From NCBI RefSeq assembly GCF_007176755.1, contig NZ_BJTV01000006.1, positions 248,001 to 312,000 on the forward strand: a stretch of DNA of 64,000 nt. Direction: 5' to 3'. Below the pieces are notes generated by a model. It ran no database searches. It saw nothing but the letters and a program-made list of their open reading frames with translations, and was not told where the DNA came from. Of the stretch, positions 18,353 to 26,059 are shown in pieces (position 1 is the stretch's first letter; the number at the start of each line of letters is the position of its first letter). This stretch comes from Streptomyces sp. 1-11. Lineage in GTDB: Bacteria > Actinomycetota > Actinomycetes > Streptomycetales > Streptomycetaceae. Position numbers and translations under genes: made by a program.

Positions 18353-18745
18353 TCAGCCGCGCAGCAGGAGCCACTCCTGGAGTTCCACCAGGTTGCCCTC
18401 GGGGTCCTTGAGATGGGCCACCCGCATGCGGTCGGTCATCGGGGCCGGGCCGTGCAGCACGGTCGCGCCCCGTGCGGTGATCTCCGCGCAGTACGCGTCG
18501 AGGTCGTCCACGCGCAGCACGACCAGGGAGCGGTGGCCGGTGGCGGTCTCACCGGTCTCCGCGAGGACGCCGGCCATCATGGCGCGGTCCTGCAGCGCGA
18601 TCCCGGCGGAGCCGGCGTGCGGGCTGAACTTCTCGTACGGCCCCTCGCCGGTGCCGGACTGCGGCCTGAGGCCGAGGACTTCGCCGTAGAAGCGGTAGCA
18701 GGCGGCGAAGTCGGTGACGAGGAGCCGGACTTGGGCGAGTTCCAC
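18353..18745 (-). CDS. VOC (glyoxalase/bleomycin-resistance) superfamily protein
   Basis: A 130-residue vicinal-oxygen-chelate protein with two beta-alpha-beta modules: LAQVRLLVTDFAACYRFYGEVLGL at the start and VDDLDAYCAEITARGATVLHGP in the second half, ending DPEGNLVELQEW, where the Glu is a usual metal ligand. The substrate is unknown. It is the last gene of a probable nmo-rsmE-VOC unit, 16 nt after rsmE, with a GGGGG ribosome-binding site. Confidence 0.88.
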   Translation of the reverse strand: MELAQVRLLVTDFAACYRFYGEVLGLRPQSGTGEGPYEKFSPHAGSAGIALQDRAMMAGVLAETGETATGHRSLVVLRVDDLDAYCAEITARGATVLHGPAPMTDRMRVAHLKDPEGNLVELQEWLLLRG

Positions 18746-18761
18746 GGTGTACCCCCAGCGG

Positions 18762-19511
18762 TCAGGACCAGCGGCCGGTGCGGCCCAGCAGCAGGGCCGC
18801 GGCGGCGGTGCCGGCGGTGGACGTGCGCAGCACCGTGGGCCCCAGCACGTACGGCTTGGCGCCCGCCTCCTCGAAGAGGGCCAACTCGTCGCGGGCCACG
18901 CCTCCTTCGGGTCCCACGACCAGCACGATCTCGCCCCGTGCGGGGAGTTCGGCGGTGGCGAGAGGGGCGCTGACGTGCTCGAAGTCGGAGTGGAGCACGG
19001 CGGCGAAGTCGGCCGCGGCGAGGAGAGCGGCGACCTGTCTGGTCGTCGCCGCGTCCGCGACCTCGGGGAAGCGGAGGCGGCGGGACTGCTTGCCGGCCTC
19101 GCGGGCGGTGGCCCGCCACTTGCCGAGGGCCTTCAGCCCGCGGTCGCCCCGCCACTGGGTGATGCAGCGGGCGGCCTGCCAGGGCACGATCGCGTCGACG
19201 CCGACCTCGGTCATGGTCTCGACGGCGAGCTCGCCCCGGTCGCCCTTGGGCAGGGCCTGGACGACGGTGATGCGCGGGGCCGGTTCGGGTTCCTCCGCGA
19301 CCGTGCCCATGCGGACGATCAGCCGGTCCTTGCCCTCGGTGCCGGTCACCTCGCACACCGCGTACCGGCCGGCGCCGTCGGTGAGGACGACCTCCTCGCC
19401 GGCCTGGAGCCGCTTCACGGAGACGGCGTGGCGTCCCTCGGGGCCGTCCAGGACGTAGTGGCCGCCGTCCCCGGCGTCGAAGTGCCCGACGACGAACACG
19501 GGGGCGGTCAT
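18762..19511 (-). CDS. rsmE: 16S rRNA (uracil1498-N3)-methyltransferase RsmE
   Basis: A 249-residue SPOUT methyltransferase. It has an N-terminal PUA-like domain (HAVSVKRLQAGEEVVLTDG) and the knotted C-terminal motifs LVVGPEGGVARDE and LGPTVLRTSTA, which match the family signature. It methylates U1498 of 16S rRNA using SAM. Its ATG overlaps the stop codon of the nmo gene (ATGA, 19508-19511). The rsmE/dnaJ/hrcA neighbourhood is conserved in many bacteria. Confidence 0.94.
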   Translation of the reverse strand: MTAPVFVVGHFDAGDGGHYVLDGPEGRHAVSVKRLQAGEEVVLTDGAGRYAVCEVTGTEGKDRLIVRMGTVAEEPEPAPRITVVQALPKGDRGELAVETMTEVGVDAIVPWQAARCITQWRGDRGLKALGKWRATAREAGKQSRRLRFPEVADAATTRQVAALLAAADFAAVLHSDFEHVSAPLATAELPARGEIVLVVGPEGGVARDELALFEEAGAKPYVLGPTVLRTSTAGTAAAALLLGRTGRWS

Positions 19512-20629
19512 CGCGCGTCACCCCCGGCCGACAACGCTGTCCGGGCCTCGGCGAGTTCGGCGGCCAGCACTTCCACGAGCTGCCCGGCCGGCAGCTCCCG
19601 GGCCAGCCGGTGGCCCTGCCCCGCCCACAGCGCCATGCCCTGCGCGTCACCGGCCTTGGCGGCAGCCCTGCGCAGCGGCGCCGTCACGTGGTGGACCTCG
19701 GGGTAGGCGGCGGGGGCGTAGGGGCCGTGCTCGCGCAGGAAGCGGTTGACCAGACCGCGCGCCGGGCGGCCGGAGAAGGCGCGGGTCAGTTCGGTGCGCG
19801 CGAACAGGGGGTTGGTCAGGGCCTGCTTGTACAGGTCGGGGGCGCCGGACTCCGGGGTGGCGAGGAACGCGGTGCCGAGCTGGGCGGCGCTCGCGCCCGC
19901 GGCGAGGACGGCGGCGATCTGGCCGCCGCGCATGATGCCGCCGGCGGCGACGACCGGGATGCGCACCGCCTCGCGGACCAGCGCGAGCAGTGCCAGCAGT
20001 CCGAGGCCGGAGCCGTCGTTCTCGGGGACGTCCCGGTGGGTGCCCTGGTGTCCGCCGGCCTCCACGCCCTGCGCGATCACCGCGTCCGCCCCGGCCCGCT
20101 CGACCGCGCGCGCCTCCTCCGCGGTGGTGGCGGCGACCAGGGTGTACGTGCCGGCGCGGCGCAGGGAGTCGATGACCTCGCGGTCGGGGACGCCGAAGTG
20201 GAACGAGACCACCGGCACCGGGTTGTCGAGCAGCACGGCGAGCTTGGCGTCGTAGCCGTCGTCCCGGCCGCTGTCCGGGTCGCCCAGCTCGGTCTCGTAC
20301 CAGGCGGCCTCACCGGCGAGCTGGTGGGTGTAGACCTCGACGGCGCCCGCGTCGAAGGGCGCGGCGCCGGCCGCCGCTGCGGAGCCGCTGCCCGCGCCGG
20401 GGTGCTCGGGCTGCGGCACGAAGAGGTTCACGCCGAAAGGCCGTGCGGTCAGCCCCCGGAGCTGTTTGATCTCCTGGTACATGCCGTCGGCGGTCTTGTA
20501 CCCGGCGGCGAGGAACCCGAGCCCGCCCGCCTCGGACACGGCCGCGGCGAGCTGGGGCACGGAGACCCCGCCCGCCATCGGAGCCTGCACGATCGGCTGG
20601 GGGACGAGATCGGTCAGCGCGGAGGACAT
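19508..20629 (-). CDS. Nitronate monooxygenase-family flavoenzyme
   Basis: A 373-residue FMN-dependent TIM barrel of the 2-nitropropane dioxygenase family. It starts VPQPIVQAPMAGGVSVPQLAAAVSEAGGLGFL, has the catalytic-region motif EAGGHQGTHRD, and the FMN-phosphate strands IPVVAAGGI and AAQLGTAFLATPES. Family members oxidise nitronates, but many act on unknown substrates. It is coupled to rsmE by a 4-bp overlap. Confidence 0.9.
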   Translation of the reverse strand: MSSALTDLVPQPIVQAPMAGGVSVPQLAAAVSEAGGLGFLAAGYKTADGMYQEIKQLRGLTARPFGVNLFVPQPEHPGAGSGSAAAAGAAPFDAGAVEVYTHQLAGEAAWYETELGDPDSGRDDGYDAKLAVLLDNPVPVVSFHFGVPDREVIDSLRRAGTYTLVAATTAEEARAVERAGADAVIAQGVEAGGHQGTHRDVPENDGSGLGLLALLALVREAVRIPVVAAGGIMRGGQIAAVLAAGASAAQLGTAFLATPESGAPDLYKQALTNPLFARTELTRAFSGRPARGLVNRFLREHGPYAPAAYPEVHHVTAPLRRAAAKAGDAQGMALWAGQGHRLARELPAGQLVEVLAAELAEARTALSAGGDAR

Positions 20630-20683
20630 GCCCGCATGTTGTCACGTCCTGGGGGGAGCTCCGAATCGGGTCGTATCCCCGCT

Positions 20684-20790
20684 GGCACATGCCACTTTCC
20701 AGCCCCCGAGCCGGTCCCCTGCGGCACAGCCGCTTTCCAGCTCCCGAGCCGGTCCCCTGCGGCACAGCCGCTTTCCAGCTCCCGAGCCGG
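20684..20790. repeat. Three tandem copies of a ~38-bp unit
   Basis: Copies at 20684-20722, 20723-20760 and 20761-20790 (last truncated) share GGCACAGCCGCTTTCCAG followed by CTCCCGAGCCGG and TCCCCTGC. Copy 1 has a few differences. They lie in the 285-bp gap between nmo and dnaJ and are not part of any gene I would call. Confidence 0.85.
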
Positions 20791-20814
20791 GTGGCGGGTG
20801 GGCAGAGGCCGGGG

Positions 20815-20920
20815 GTCCAGGGGGCGGGAGCCCCCTGGCGGGGTCCGAGGGGCGGAGCCCCTTGCGCTGCGGACAAGGAACGGAGCCCTGTAGCCCGGAC
20901 AAGGGGCGGAGCCCTCAGCG
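20815..20920. repeat. Streptomyces-type GC palindromic repeats (GGGGCGGAGCCC units)
   Basis: Several copies of GGGGCGGAGCCCC-like palindromes alternate with spacers, including GGGGCGGGAGCCCCC near 20820, GAGGGGCGGAGCCCC near 20850 and AAGGGGCGGAGCCCT near 20901. This repeat type is common between Streptomyces genes. It may act as the terminator of dnaJ. Confidence 0.6.
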
Positions 20921-22051
20921 CCCGTTGAACGCGTCCTTCAGCCGTGAGAAGAGGCCTTGCTGACCCGGCTGGAACTGCCCCTGGGGCCGCTCCTCGCCGC
21001 GCAGCTTCGCCAGTTCGCGCAGCAGCCTCTCCTGCTCGGGGTCCAGCTTGGTCGGGGTGGTGACCTCGACGTGGACGATCAGGTCGCCCCGGCCGCCGCC
21101 GCGCAGATGCGTGACGCCCCGGTTGTGCAGCGGGATCGACTGGCCGGACTGGGTGCCCGGGCGGATGTCGACCTCCTCCATGCCGTCCAGCGTCTCCAGC
21201 GGGACCTTGGTGCCGAGGGCCGCCGCGGTCATCGGGATGGTGACCGTGCAGTGCAGGTCGTCGCCGCGCCGCTGGAAGGTCGAGTGCGGCAGCTCGTGGA
21301 TCTCGACGTAGAGGTCGCCGGCCGGACCGCCGCCGGGGCCGACCTCGCCCTCGCCGGCGAGCTGGATCCGGGTGCCGTTGTCGACACCGGCCGGGATCTT
21401 GACGGTGAGGGTGCGGCGCGAGCGCACCCGGCCGTCGCCCGCGCACTCCGGGCACGGGGTCGGCACGACCGTGCCGAAGCCCTGGCACTGGGGGCAGGGG
21501 CGGGAGGTCATGACCTGACCCAGGAAGGACCGGGTGACCTGCGACACCTCGCCGCGGCCGCGGCACATGTCACACGTCTGGGCGGTCGTGCCCGGGGCCG
21601 CGCCCTCGCCGTTGCAGGTGTTGCAGACGACCGCGGTGTCGACCTGGATGTCCTTGGTCGTGCCGAAGGCCGCCTCGTCCAGCTCGACGTCGATCCGGAT
21701 CATCGCGTCCTGGCCGCGCCGGGTGCGCGAGCGGGGCCCGCGCTGCGACGCCGTGCCGAAGAACGCGTCCATGATGTCGGAGAAGTTGCCGAAGCCGCCG
21801 GCGCCGAAGCCGCCCGCGCCACCGCCGCCCGCCTGCGAGAGCGGGTCGCCGCCGAGGTCGTAGACCTGCTTCTTCTGCGGGTCCGACAGCACCTCGTAAG
21901 CGGCGTTGATCTCCTTGAACCGCTCCTGGGTCTTCGGGTCGGGGTTGACGTCCGGGTGCAGCTCGCGCGCGAGCCGCCGGAAGGCCTTCTTGATCTCATC
22001 CTGCGACGCGTCGCGGCGCACGCCGAGAACGGCGTAGTAGTCCGTGGCCAC
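20915..22051 (-). CDS. dnaJ: Chaperone DnaJ (type I)
   Basis: A 378-residue class I J-protein. The J domain opens YYAVLGVRRDASQDEIKKAFRRLA and has the HPD motif (LHPDVNP). A Gly/Phe-rich linker follows (QAGGGGAGGFGAGGFGNF). Four zinc-finger repeats are seen: CNTCNGEG, CDMCRGRG, CPQCQGFG and CPECAGDG. The C-terminal substrate-binding domain ends before a Gln-rich tail. Its start directly abuts the stop of hrcA, so it belongs to the CIRCE-controlled hrcA-dnaJ operon and is the second dnaJ found in Streptomyces besides the one in the dnaK operon. Confidence 0.95.
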   Translation of the reverse strand: MATDYYAVLGVRRDASQDEIKKAFRRLARELHPDVNPDPKTQERFKEINAAYEVLSDPQKKQVYDLGGDPLSQAGGGGAGGFGAGGFGNFSDIMDAFFGTASQRGPRSRTRRGQDAMIRIDVELDEAAFGTTKDIQVDTAVVCNTCNGEGAAPGTTAQTCDMCRGRGEVSQVTRSFLGQVMTSRPCPQCQGFGTVVPTPCPECAGDGRVRSRRTLTVKIPAGVDNGTRIQLAGEGEVGPGGGPAGDLYVEIHELPHSTFQRRGDDLHCTVTIPMTAAALGTKVPLETLDGMEEVDIRPGTQSGQSIPLHNRGVTHLRGGGRGDLIVHVEVTTPTKLDPEQERLLRELAKLRGEERPQGQFQPGQQGLFSRLKDAFNGR

Positions 22052-23068
22052 TTACGACTCCGCCAGGATCTGTCCGACGTACCGTGCCACTGCGCGTACC
22101 GCTCCCATCGTTCCCGGGTAGTCCATGCGGGTCGGTCCGACCACGCCGAGCTTGGCAACCGCCTCGCCGCCCGAACCGTAGCCGACCGACACGACGGACG
22201 TGGAGTTGAGTCCCTCGTGGGCGTTCTCGTGCCCGATGCGCACCATCACGCCCGGATCCTTCGCCTCGCCGAGGAGCTTGAGGAGCACGACCTGCTCCTC
22301 CAGGGCCTCCAGGACGGGCCGGATCGTGAGGGGAAAGTCATGTCCGAAGCGGGTGAGATTGGCGGTGCCGCCGATCATCAGCCGCTCCTCGTTCTCCTCG
22401 ACCAGTGTCTCCAGCAGTGTGGAGAGCACTGTGGAGACCGTACCGCGATCCTCGTGCTCGAAGGCCTCCGGCAGGTCCTCGACCAGGTGCGGCACGTCGG
22501 TGAACCGACGGCCCGCGACCCGGCTGTTGAGTCTTGCCCTGAGGTCGGCGAGGGCCGTCTCCCCGAACGGCGCCGGGCAGTCCACCATCCGCTGCTCGAC
22601 CCGGCCGGTGTCCGTGATCAGCACGAGCATCACGCGCGCCGGGGCGAGCGAGAGGAGTTCCACGTGCCGCACGGTGGAGCGGGTCAGGGACGGGTACTGC
22701 ACGACGGCGACCTGCCGGGTGAGCTGCGCGAGCAGCCGCACCGTGCGCGCGACGACGTCGTCGAGGTCGACGGCGCCCTCCAGGAAGTTCTGGATCGCCC
22801 GCCGCTCGGGCGCGGTCATCGGCTTGACGCCCGCGAGCTTGTCCACGAACAGCCGGTACCCCTTGTCGGTGGGGATACGGCCGGCGCTGGTGTGCGGCTG
22901 GGCGATGTAGCCCTCTTCCTCGAGGGCGGCCATGTCGTTGCGCACGGTCGCCGGGGACACGCCGAGGCTGTGCCGTTCGGTGAGCGCCTTGGAACCGACC
23001 GGCTCCTCGGTGCCCACGTAGTCCTGGACGATGGCGCGCAGCACCTGAAGTCTGCGTTCACTCAGCAT
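22052..23068 (-). CDS. hrcA: Heat-inducible transcription repressor HrcA
   Basis: A 338-residue HrcA. It has a winged helix at the N-terminus ([28 protein letters not shown] and [16 protein letters not shown]), the motif [13 protein letters not shown] and a C-terminal dimerisation domain with GYGSGG. HrcA represses chaperone genes by binding CIRCE. A CIRCE element lies 50 bp upstream of its own start, so the operon should be autoregulated and heat-inducible. The start ATG is at 23068. Confidence 0.96.
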   Translation of the reverse strand: MLSERRLQVLRAIVQDYVGTEEPVGSKALTERHSLGVSPATVRNDMAALEEEGYIAQPHTSAGRIPTDKGYRLFVDKLAGVKPMTAPERRAIQNFLEGAVDLDDVVARTVRLLAQLTRQVAVVQYPSLTRSTVRHVELLSLAPARVMLVLITDTGRVEQRMVDCPAPFGETALADLRARLNSRVAGRRFTDVPHLVEDLPEAFEHEDRGTVSTVLSTLLETLVEENEERLMIGGTANLTRFGHDFPLTIRPVLEALEEQVVLLKLLGEAKDPGVMVRIGHENAHEGLNSTSVVSVGYGSGGEAVAKLGVVGPTRMDYPGTMGAVRAVARYVGQILAES

Positions 23069-23117
23069 CCGCGCGCACCTCCAGCATGTCTTCCGCTCGG
23101 CCCTTCGGGTCGTCCCC

Positions 23118-23144
23118 CTGGCACTCTGTGTGTCCGAGTGCCAG
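23118..23144. promoter_or_regulatory. CIRCE operator of hrcA-dnaJ
   Basis: The inverted repeat CTGGCACTC-N9-GAGTGCCAG matches CIRCE (TTAGCACTC-N9-GAGTGCTAA) in the core GCACTC/GAGTGC and in the exact 9-bp spacing; the outer bases are CTG/CAG instead of TTA/TAA. It lies 50 bp upstream of hrcA. Confidence 0.92.
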
Positions 23145-23229
23145 CGTTCCCCCGCCAGTGTACGGCCGTGGGGTACGCACTGGGCAAGGTCGGTCCCGCC
23201 GCACCCCGTCCTGCCGTTAGCGTCGCGTC

Positions 23230-23952
23230 ATGACCGTGACTTGGGAAGAGCTGGGATGGGAGCGGCTGGCCGACGGGGTCGGCCGGTGCCGGCTGCCCGG
23301 CTGGGACTGCACCTCGGGCCTGGTGCTCGGGGCGGGTACGGCGCTGATGGTGGACGCCGGGTCGAGCCTCGCCGAGGGCGCGCGGCTGCGGGAGCGGGCC
23401 CAGCGGCTCGCGGGCCACCGCGTGACCCATCTCGCGCTCACCCACCCCCACTTCGACCACGTCTTCGGCGCGGCCGCCCTGGCCGGGGCCGAGGTGTACG
23501 CGGCGGTGGGCGCGGACGCGGCGCTGGCGCACGAGCGCGAGGAGCTGCGCCTGGACGCGGTCAGGAACGGCCTGCCGGCCGCGGACGCCGACGAGGCGGT
23601 GGACGCGCTGGCGCCGCCCCGGCACCTGGTCTGCGGGGAGTGGACGCTGGACCTCGGCGACGGGCGGCAGGCGCTGCTGGCCAACGTGGGCCCCGGCCAC
23701 ACGGCCCACGATCTGGCGGTGCTGGTGCCGGGCGCCCCGGAGGTCGTCTTCTGCGGCGACCTGGTGGAGGAGTCGGGCGAACCGCAGGCGGGCCCGGACG
23801 CGGTGCCGGCCCGCTGGCCGGACGCGCTCGACCGTCTGCTGTCCCTGGGCGGTGAGGACGCGCTGTACGTACCCGGTCACGGAGCGGTGGTGGACTCGGC
23901 CTTCGTGCGGCGCCAGCGGGACGTGCTGGCGGCGCGTTTCGGCGTGTCATGA
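23230..23952 (+). CDS. Metallo-beta-lactamase-fold hydrolase
   Basis: A 240-residue MBL-fold protein. The metal motif is THPHFDHVFGAA (HxHxDH), followed by a His in GPGHTAHDL, an Asp in VFCGDLVEES and the terminal His in YVPGHGAVVD. It resembles small hydrolases of the glyoxalase II-like group; the substrate is unknown. It is divergent from hrcA, so the CIRCE-containing spacer also lies upstream of this gene. Confidence 0.88.
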   Translation: MTVTWEELGWERLADGVGRCRLPGWDCTSGLVLGAGTALMVDAGSSLAEGARLRERAQRLAGHRVTHLALTHPHFDHVFGAAALAGAEVYAAVGADAALAHEREELRLDAVRNGLPAADADEAVDALAPPRHLVCGEWTLDLGDGRQALLANVGPGHTAHDLAVLVPGAPEVVFCGDLVEESGEPQAGPDAVPARWPDALDRLLSLGGEDALYVPGHGAVVDSAFVRRQRDVLAARFGVS

Positions 23953-23986
23953 GCACAGGGCCGCCGGTTCTCCTATCGTCATCCGA

Positions 23987-24784
23987 ATGCGCCAGTACTC
24001 CGCCGATCTGACCCCGTCCTGGAAGAAGCCCCGGCCCGTGCCGGAGGTCGCGGCGGAGCCGGGCCTGGTGGTGGAGGAGGCCGGCACCGGGTTCTGCGGG
24101 GCGGTGATCCGCTGCGAGGCGGGCACCGTGACGCTGGAGGACCGCTTCGGCAAGCACCGGGTGTTCCCGCTGGAGCCGCGCGGGTTCCTGCTGGAGGGCA
24201 GGGCGGTGACCCTGGTCCGGCCGCCGTCGGGGCCGGCCCGGCCCACCCGCACGGCGTCCGGTTCGGTGGCCGTTCCAGGCGCACGCGCGCGCGTGGCCCG
24301 CGCCGGCCGCATCTATGTCGAGGGCCGGCACGACGCGGAGCTGGTCGAGAAGGTCTGGGGCGACGACCTGCGCATCGAGGGCGTGGTGGTGGAGTACCTG
24401 GAGGGCGTGGACGACCTGCCGTCGATCGTCGCGGAGTTCGCGCCGGGCCCGGACGCGCGCCTCGGCGTCCTGGTGGACCACCTGGTGCCGGGCAGCAAGG
24501 AGTGGCGCATCGCCGAGTCGGTGACGAGCGAGCACGCGCTGGTCGTCGGCCACCCGTACATCGACGTCTGGGAGGCGGTGAAACCGGCCTCGGTCGGCAT
24601 CCGGTCCTGGCCCCGCGTCCCGCACGGCCAGGACTGGAAGACGGGCGTCTGCCGGGCCCTGGGCTGGCCGGAGAACACGGGCGCGGCCTGGCAGCACATC
24701 CTGTCCCGGGTGCGGTCCTACAAGGACCTGGAGCCGGAGCTGCTGGGGCGGGTCGAGGAGCTGATCGACTTCGTCACCGCGTAG
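23987..24784 (+). CDS. DUF3097 family protein
   Basis: A 265-residue protein of the actinobacterial DUF3097 family, recognised by MRQYSADLTPSWKKPRPVPEV at the start and the central GRIYVEGRHDAELVEKVWGDDLR, LVDHLVPGSKEWRIAE and HPYIDVWEAVKP. The segment YVEGRHDAELVEKVWGDDLR resembles a Toprim-like fold (conserved Glu near the start and the Asp in LVDHL), so a nucleic-acid role is possible but unproven. The start ATG is at 23987, 34 bp after the MBL gene. Confidence 0.85.
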   Translation: MRQYSADLTPSWKKPRPVPEVAAEPGLVVEEAGTGFCGAVIRCEAGTVTLEDRFGKHRVFPLEPRGFLLEGRAVTLVRPPSGPARPTRTASGSVAVPGARARVARAGRIYVEGRHDAELVEKVWGDDLRIEGVVVEYLEGVDDLPSIVAEFAPGPDARLGVLVDHLVPGSKEWRIAESVTSEHALVVGHPYIDVWEAVKPASVGIRSWPRVPHGQDWKTGVCRALGWPENTGAAWQHILSRVRSYKDLEPELLGRVEELIDFVTA

Positions 24785-24799
24785 CGGGGCCGGGGGCCG

Positions 24800-26032
24800 T
24801 CAGTCCACCAGGTCCCGTACCACCGCGTCCGCCAGCAGGCGCCCGCGCAGCGTCAGCACGGCCCGGCCCTCCCGGTACGGCCCGTCCTGGAGGAGTCCGT
24901 CCGTCAGCGCCCGGCGGGAGGCCGCCAGTCCTTCCTCCTTCAGGAGCGACAGCGGGACGCCCTCCCGCAGCCGCAGCTCCAGCAGGATGCGCTCCACCCG
25001 CCGGTCCTCGTCCGACAGCAGCTCCCGCCCGGCCCCCGGCGACCGGCCCTCCGCCAGCGCCGCCGCGTACGCTCCGGGGTGCTTGACGTTCCACCAGCGC
25101 ACCCCGCCCACGTGCGAGTGGGCCCCGGGTCCCGCGCCCCACCAGTCGGCGCCCCGCCAGTACAGCTCGTTGTGCAGGCAGCGCCCGGACTCGGAGGTGG
25201 CCCAGTTGGAGACCTCGTACCAGTCGAAGCCCGCGGCCGACAGGGTCTCCTCCGCGATCAGGTAGCGGTCCGCGTGGACGTCGTCGTCCGTCATCGGGAC
25301 CTCGCCGCGGCGGATGCGGCGGGCGAGCTGGGTGCCCTCCTCGACGATCAGGGCGTACGCGCTGACGTGGTCGGGGCCCGCGCCGATCGCCGCGTCCAGC
25401 GAGGCCCGCCAGTCGTCGTCGCTCTCCCCCGGGGTGCCGTAGATCAGGTCCAGGTTGACGTGCTCGAAGCCCGCCGCCCGCGCCTCGGCCACGCAGGCCT
25501 CCGGGCGGCCGGGGGTGTGCGTGCGGTCCAGGACCCGCAGCACGTGCTGCCGCGCGCTCTGCATGCCGAAGGAGATCCGGTTGAAGCCGCCCTCCCGGAG
25601 GGCGGCGAGGTACGCCGGGTCGACCGACTCCGGGTTGGCCTCCGTGGTGATCTCCGCGTCCGGCGCCAGACCGAACTCGTCGCGGATCGCCGCCAGCATG
25701 GTCACGAGGTCGGCGGCGGGCAGCAGCGTGGGCGTGCCGCCGCCCACGAAGACCGTACGGACCTGGCGGGGGTCGTCGCCCAGCACCTTCCGCGCCTGCC
25801 GGACCTCGTCGGTCAGGGTGCCGGCGTAGTTGTCCCGGGAGGCGAGCACGCCGCCGGTGCCGCGCAGCTCGGTGGCGGTGTAGGTGTTGAAGTCGCAGTA
25901 GCCGCAGCGGGTCGCGCAGTACGGGACGTGCAGGTAGAACCCGAGGGGGCGGCCGGCGGCCCCGGCGAGCGCGGAGGCGGGCAGCGCGCCGTCGTCGGGG
26001 ACGGGCTCGCCGTCGGGGAGTGCGGAAGGCAT
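24800..26032 (-). CDS. hemW: Radical SAM protein HemW (heme chaperone)
   Basis: A protein of about 410 residues with the radical-SAM cluster motif CATRCGYCDF, the HemW-typical continuation NTYTATEL, VFVGGGTPTLL, ITTEANPES, FNRISFGMQS and a C-terminal HTH-like region. This family was long annotated as coproporphyrinogen III oxidase, but the CxxxCxxC plus Phe variant fits HemW, which delivers heme. The start could be ATG at 26041 or 26032; the latter starts MPSALPDGEPVPDD. It converges with the DUF3097 gene. Confidence 0.92.
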   Translation of the reverse strand: MPSALPDGEPVPDDGALPASALAGAAGRPLGFYLHVPYCATRCGYCDFNTYTATELRGTGGVLASRDNYAGTLTDEVRQARKVLGDDPRQVRTVFVGGGTPTLLPAADLVTMLAAIRDEFGLAPDAEITTEANPESVDPAYLAALREGGFNRISFGMQSARQHVLRVLDRTHTPGRPEACVAEARAAGFEHVNLDLIYGTPGESDDDWRASLDAAIGAGPDHVSAYALIVEEGTQLARRIRRGEVPMTDDDVHADRYLIAEETLSAAGFDWYEVSNWATSESGRCLHNELYWRGADWWGAGPGAHSHVGGVRWWNVKHPGAYAAALAEGRSPGAGRELLSDEDRRVERILLELRLREGVPLSLLKEEGLAASRRALTDGLLQDGPYREGRAVLTLRGRLLADAVVRDLVD

Positions 26033-26059
26033 GTCCTCCATTGTCCCGTACGGCGGGAC

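Noticed and set aside
20684..20790. A small insertion element or attachment site
   Set aside because: There are no terminal inverted repeats or transposase; tandem direct repeats only.
24800..26032. Calling the radical SAM gene coproporphyrinogen III oxidase (hemN)
   Set aside because: The motif CATRCGYCDF followed by NTYTA fits HemW rather than HemN.
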